Assembly: GCF_958979055.1 (NCBI RefSeq) | Contig: NC_084888.1 | Span: forward strand, 34,901,804 to 34,965,803 | Length of the DNA stretch: 64,000 bases | Direction: 5' to 3' | From: Alnus glutinosa | Lineage: Eukaryota > Streptophyta > Magnoliopsida > Fagales > Betulaceae | The notes under the pieces: generated by a model | Told to the model about the DNA's origin: nothing | Databases searched by the model: none | What the model saw: only the letters and a program-made list of their open reading frames with translations | Shown: positions 54,235-64,000 of the stretch, piece after piece | Layout: each line of letters opens with the position of its first letter | How positions within the stretch are numbered: position 1 is the first letter of the stretch | Position numbers and translations under genes: made by a program

Positions 54235-54957
54235 GGCCTCGTTTGGTTCGCGGAATGGTCATTCCATTAGGAAAAGGAATAGCTATTCCTGAAAATAAAA
54301 GGTGGTGGAATGGAATGGCTATTCCTATTCTTTTGTTTGGTAATAACTCACACATTTTAATCAGAGTTCAAAAGAAAATTACTAAAAAAACCCTACATTG
54401 TATTATTATTATTTTTTTTAAAAAAAAAATCACATTAAAAAAAGAAACAAAAAAAATTGAAATAAACTGGTGGGTGCCGGCCACCCACCATTGAACCTGA
54501 GGTGGCCTCCAGGGGTGGCCACGGCCATCCCCGAAGCCCATCGAGGGTGGCCTATGCCATCCCCACTTACTCCGGGGGTGGTCACACCACCCCCGTAACG
54601 CCTCAGTGGTTCCCCCCGAGTGCACCACCCCTGGCCAACCACTTTGGAGTTTAGATTTACTATTTCTTTTTTTCTTTTTCTTTTTCTTTTTTTTTTTCTT
54701 TTTTTTATAAAAAAAGATTTGAAATAAAATAAAAAAATGAGTTTTTTTTCTTAGAAAATGTCGTCTTTACCTTATGGAATAGCTATTCCTCTCATTTTTT
54801 AGAGGTAAGGGAATACCTATTCCATGGAATATACTCCTACCAAACTATTCATCAAAAAAAAAAAAAAAAAAAAATACTCCTACCAAACTAAAGAATAGTT
54901 AATCCTATGGAATGATCATTCCATTCTAGAAACCTATTCCACGAATCAAACGAGGCT
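54235..54957. mobile_element. PIF/Harbinger-type element, family H1 (complete)
   Basis: Begins GGCCTCGTTTGGTTCG and ends CGAATCAAACGAGGCT, with TTA at both borders (54232-54234, 54958-54960). Beyond the ends, GGAATGGTCATTCC and GGAATAGCTATTCC words occur in both arms. The centre is GC-rich (GGGGTGGCC, CACCACCCCCG) between A and T tracts. No transposase is encoded. Confidence 0.78.
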
Positions 54958-54993
54958 TTATTTTTCATTTTAAAGGAATAGTTATTCCTAAGA

Positions 54994-55083
54994 GAAAACT
55001 TATGGAATATGTTTCTCTTTATGTCTTTCATCTCATCTGGGTACTTGTTTTCGTTTTTACATTTTGTCAATTGAATTCATTTA
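54994..55083 (+). repeat. Direct repeat, right copy
   Basis: Second copy of 53857-53963. The PIF/Harbinger-type element and part of another remnant sit between the two copies. Confidence 0.8.
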
Positions 55084-55680
55084 CATCTTGATATATAGAT
55101 TATCTATACTATTCTCTCTCTCTCTCTCTCATATCTTCCTAATTTATCCTTCATTTTACCTTCTTTTCAGGCCACCTGGGCTTTAGTCTCACATTTGTGA
55201 TGAAGTAAAGTACATCAACTGCATTTTGCAAAAGCCAGACTTTCGGTCTCTGTGCTTGCGGACATCTCCCCTTCCAATACATACTAGTGAACAAAGTTGA
55301 AATCACAGCTCAAATCTCTTGTAGTGGTTTAGGGTTCTGGTTATGAGCAATGACCATGACAACTATGATTTCTGACTCCTGTCATTGTTCGTCGGAACTT
55401 TTTAGTAAAATTGACAAATATGATGTTCTGCCCTTTTCATTGTTACAGACAAATCCAGGCTCTTGATCCTTTAGAGCAGTTTTGTACACTTTCATGCATT
55501 TATAGCAGCTGATGTGATTTTGGCATACAAGCCCCATACTGTTAAGTTTTTGGTCTTGGTATATTGGGGTTTCAACTTTGTAGTCTACATCACCTTTCGA
55601 ATTATCACATGGCTTAGTACAACAATTGATTAATGCGTTTAGCTTGCTTGTCTATGAATCCAGATGGTGACAATATAAGA

Positions 55681-55848
55681 GTAATTTTAGATGTTTTTCA
55701 TGTGTCTTTCCAAAAATGAGGCGATTTTTAAAATCACAATTTGATCAAAATTTAATACTGATCATTCACAAGTCCAATGGTAATTTAAAAGCCATTTTAT
55801 TTTTAGAAAGACACAAAAAAAACACAAGAAAAACTTCTAACATTACTT
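55681..55848. mobile_element. Hairpin MITE, family A copy 3
   Basis: AGTAATTTTAGATG, GTGTCTTTCCAAAAATGAGG and TTTTTAAAATCACAA on the left are mirrored by GCCATTTTATTTTTAGAAAGACAC and AACTTCTAACATTACT on the right. The centre TTGATCAAAATTTAATACTG matches copy 1 closely. Confidence 0.65.
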
Positions 55849-56400
55849 ATTATTATATTGATCATCATAATAGTAACACATTTTATTTTCCCACCTCCAC
55901 AAATTCCTAGGCCTACCAAATAGAAATCCAGTTTGGAATGACCATCTAATTTTCTTGAGAGGGTCAATTTTGGTCCTGGCTTGGGTCCAATTTAAGTTGA
56001 AACTAAAACCAGTGAGATTTTGACCATGTCCCATAACATGACACAATTGATGTGTCCCAATTTTAAAAGGTCTAATTTGAACTAGAATTAAAACCAAGCC
56101 AAATCCATCAGTATATTTTCCCTGGGAGCACATAAATACTACTGCCACTAAAAATAAGTTGTGACAAAATGCTAAATTCTTTGGATAATTATAATGTCCT
56201 AAAGTTTGGGATATGGTAATTGTGTTTTCCATTGATTATGAATGGACATGTATTAAGGTCGTTTTGCATACCCGTAAACGCATGTCGTTGAAGAGAACGT
56301 AGCAAATATCTAATGCTATTATCGTCTTTTCGGCCGAAATCGGAGGTTTAAGCGATGTTTAGCCTGCCGAGTGCTCTGCTTCCTTAGCGTTTGTGATGAT

Positions 56401-62009
<5,609 letters not shown>

Positions 62010-63109
62010 TGCATTTTTATTCCTCGATCTGTATGAAGCTTCATGAAAGAGGCGCATCGTGCTTGATTGTGAGCGGGACGAATATAAACTTTGGATAACG
62101 CTGAGTCGACTGCAGAAGTGAAGTTTTTCTTTTGCATATTGATGAGATGTTGGCAAAGAACTGTATGTGGACGGTGCCCTATGAAGAACTGCTAGACCCG
62201 CTGGATTGTGGATGGCCTGCAAAGTCACAAGTGAACTGACTACTTTCCTCATAGAATCACTATTTATGTATTTTTAACCGTTCGGTTGGTTCCTTAATAA
62301 GGTGTAACTTGCATTCATAGTTGGCAGTGATGCTCGACTTTATTCCGCACTGGAGGCAGGGCCATATGACATTTCAAAAAGACACTGCAAAACAGGCATT
62401 TTATTTTATAGGTGCTGGCTTCTTTTCCATTATACAGCATTTTTCTCGGTTCAATGAACTTCCCTTGTGAGCAATGTGAAATTTGTATAACTTGGATGAA
62501 AGTGAACCAACCAAACCAAACTCAAACTCCCCGAACCAACCAAACCAAATTCCCATTTTATAGCTCCGTGCTTCACTCTCAAACTCTCCGCTCACAAAAA
62601 CAAACTTGGTCTCACATCGACATAAATTAGCTTCAAACGGGTTTGTAGTTAATTCTTACAAACCGATCTAATAAAGTGATATATGTTCTTAAAGCATATG
62701 AGAATCACATGTTTTCTTATTAATTCTATTAAAAAAATTCTGTGATAAGCACGTGCTATTAAAAAACATGTGTTTTTCACATTCTAAGGGACACGTTATT
62801 TTATTAAATTGGCTTGTAGCTAATTTTTATCTTCAGATCAGAGCTTGTTCCTACACAGTATCAGCCTAAAAGTGAAGAATTCTTTGCAACAACTCTTGCT
62901 GCAATGCGTTTTATATAAATACATATAGTTGTAGAAATTTATGTAACGTATCAAAGTAGGAAAAAAGAGTGGAAGCAAAGAGAGAGAAAAGAGACAATAA
63001 ATTTTGGGATGGTTTGGCGTAGACGCCTACGCCCACCACTAGGAAAGGGTTCAAATGGTTATATTATGTTCTTATTCACTTTGTTTATTCGGAGCATTTT
63101 TAATACACG

Positions 63110-63575
63110 TAATTATCATTTTCCTTTATGAATAGGAATGTGTATTATTGAAAATATAAGAATTTTGAATGGAATGACCATTTCTATTCTTTTGTTTTTG
63201 TTTGGCAACACTATACATGTTCTAACCGTAATTAAACCAAAATTTATAAAATACATTTTTGGTACCAAAAAAAAAAAAATCTGAAAATCCTTTAGGTGGG
63301 GGTTGCCAGCCACCTTAATAGAACATCAGGAGTTGTGCGCCCTTGGGATGGTTAGTAACTCATAGAATATTCAGATTTTTTTTTTTTTTTAAAAAAAAAA
63401 AGTTGGGTTTGAAAAAAAAAAAAATATAATGTGGGTTTTTTGAAAAACACATTTTGATCCTCAAAGAATAGCTATTCAAAGGAATGGTGTGTAACCAAAC
63501 AAATGAATGATTGTGGCAAGTCTATAGGAATAGCCATTCTATTTTATGAATATATACTACATACCAAACGTACCC
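63110..63575. mobile_element. Degenerate family H1 PIF/Harbinger-like copy
   Basis: GGAATGACCATTTCTATTC, a central GGTGGGGGTTGCCAGCCACC, then GGAATAGCCATTCTATTTTA and ACCAAACGTACC follow the layout of the 54235 element. The ends are eroded. Confidence 0.5.
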
Positions 63576-63837
63576 TCATAATTAAAATAAACCATATTTA
63601 TAGAGGAAATAGCTTAGGTGAAGATAATACAAATAAGGTAGGATTTGATTGCAATCAAATATAAATGGTAAGATTGAGTAAGGAAATTCTATCAACCTAA
63701 TATGGAAAACATTTGTCCAAATTGTCCAAATAAATGTATGATTTTATTCTTATTAATGGTTGAGATTTGGAAACTTGGTGTTCAGCGGAGGAACGGGGCA
63801 TGTCAATCACTTTATTTTGTTTCAAGAGAATAGGGGT

Positions 63838-64000
63838 CCGTTTGGGTTTGCGATTTTAAAAAGTGCGATTTAAAATAACGATTTTAAAATGTGCGATTTT
63901 GGAAAAAGTGATTTATAAAAACGCAGTTAAGCATTTGGCAAAATCGCAGTTTAGCTTTTAAAATCGCGAATTTACCTTTAAAATTCAGCGTTTTCAAAAA
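63838..64000. mobile_element. PIF/Harbinger-type MITE, family H2 copy 2, cut by window end
   Basis: Begins GGTCCGTTTGGGTTTGCG and continues ATTTAAAATAACGATTTTAA and AGTTAAGCATTTGGCAAAAT. This matches the reverse complement of 28815-29135 almost word for word over about 160 bases. Confidence 0.75.

Larger units (their letters stand above)
52420..56400. other. Repeat-rich spacer between TAF11 and the RlmN gene
   Basis: Holds a foldback MITE (52940-53120), a hAT-type element (53167-53798), a duplicated 0.1-kb block on both sides of a PIF/Harbinger-type element (54235-54957), a (CT)n run near 55114-55131 and a family A hairpin MITE (55681-55848). No gene was found. Confidence 0.6.
62010..64000. 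other. Region 3' of the RlmN gene
   Basis: 3' untranslated sequence, then AT-rich DNA with a PIF/Harbinger-like remnant (about 63110-63575) and the start of a family H2 element at the window edge. No gene was recognised. Confidence 0.55.

Overview
The window is nuclear DNA of a flowering plant, almost certainly a eudicot. The genes are split by introns with GT..AG borders, the intergenic DNA is AT-rich, and many small plant-type transposons are present. The abundance of intronic LINE, SINE and MITE insertions would fit a woody perennial, but the species cannot be named from sequence alone. I see no viral, bacterial or organellar block, no rRNA or tRNA gene, and no CRISPR array.

Nine gene models were rebuilt exon by exon, all with consistent splice phases. 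From left to right they are: (1) a GH17 beta-1,3-glucanase with a C-terminal X8 domain, minus strand, cut by the left edge (1-3383); (2) RDM1 of RNA-directed DNA methylation, plus (6880-9071); (3) a short methyl-CpG-binding-domain-like gene, plus (11223-12112); (4) a DUF506/PDDEXK_6 protein, minus (13202-16650); (5) the GINS replication subunit PSF2, minus (25147-28096); (6) cytosolic triosephosphate isomerase, plus, nine exons, 254 residues (31792-36844); (7) a PBS1-like receptor-like cytoplasmic kinase, plus (44482-48488); (8) the TFIID subunit TAF11, plus (49768-52419); (9) an RlmN-type radical SAM rRNA methyltransferase with a probable organelle targeting sequence, plus (56401-62009). Most are housekeeping or information-processing genes and do not form a pathway. 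The one functional echo is that RDM1 and the MBD-like gene, both linked to methylated DNA, are neighbours on the same strand.

The spaces between genes, and several introns, are filled with mobile DNA. Three Mutator-type elements keep perfect 9-bp target duplications (19557-20377, 30016-30886, 41836-42395). There are two hAT-type elements with perfect 8-bp duplications, PIF/Harbinger-type elements with TTA duplications, several hairpin MITEs, a 5'-truncated LINE inside an intron of the RlmN gene, LINE/RNase H remnants, tRNA-derived SINEs, and a degraded LTR-type fragment carrying an initiator-Met primer-binding-site motif. The largest gene-free blocks are 16651-25146 and 36845-44481.

No convincing new multi-gene system was found. 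The observations most worth checking are the RDM1/MBD adjacency, the well-dated transposon insertions, a (CT)n microsatellite that forms the 5' splice site of PSF2 intron 1, and several degenerate local duplications.
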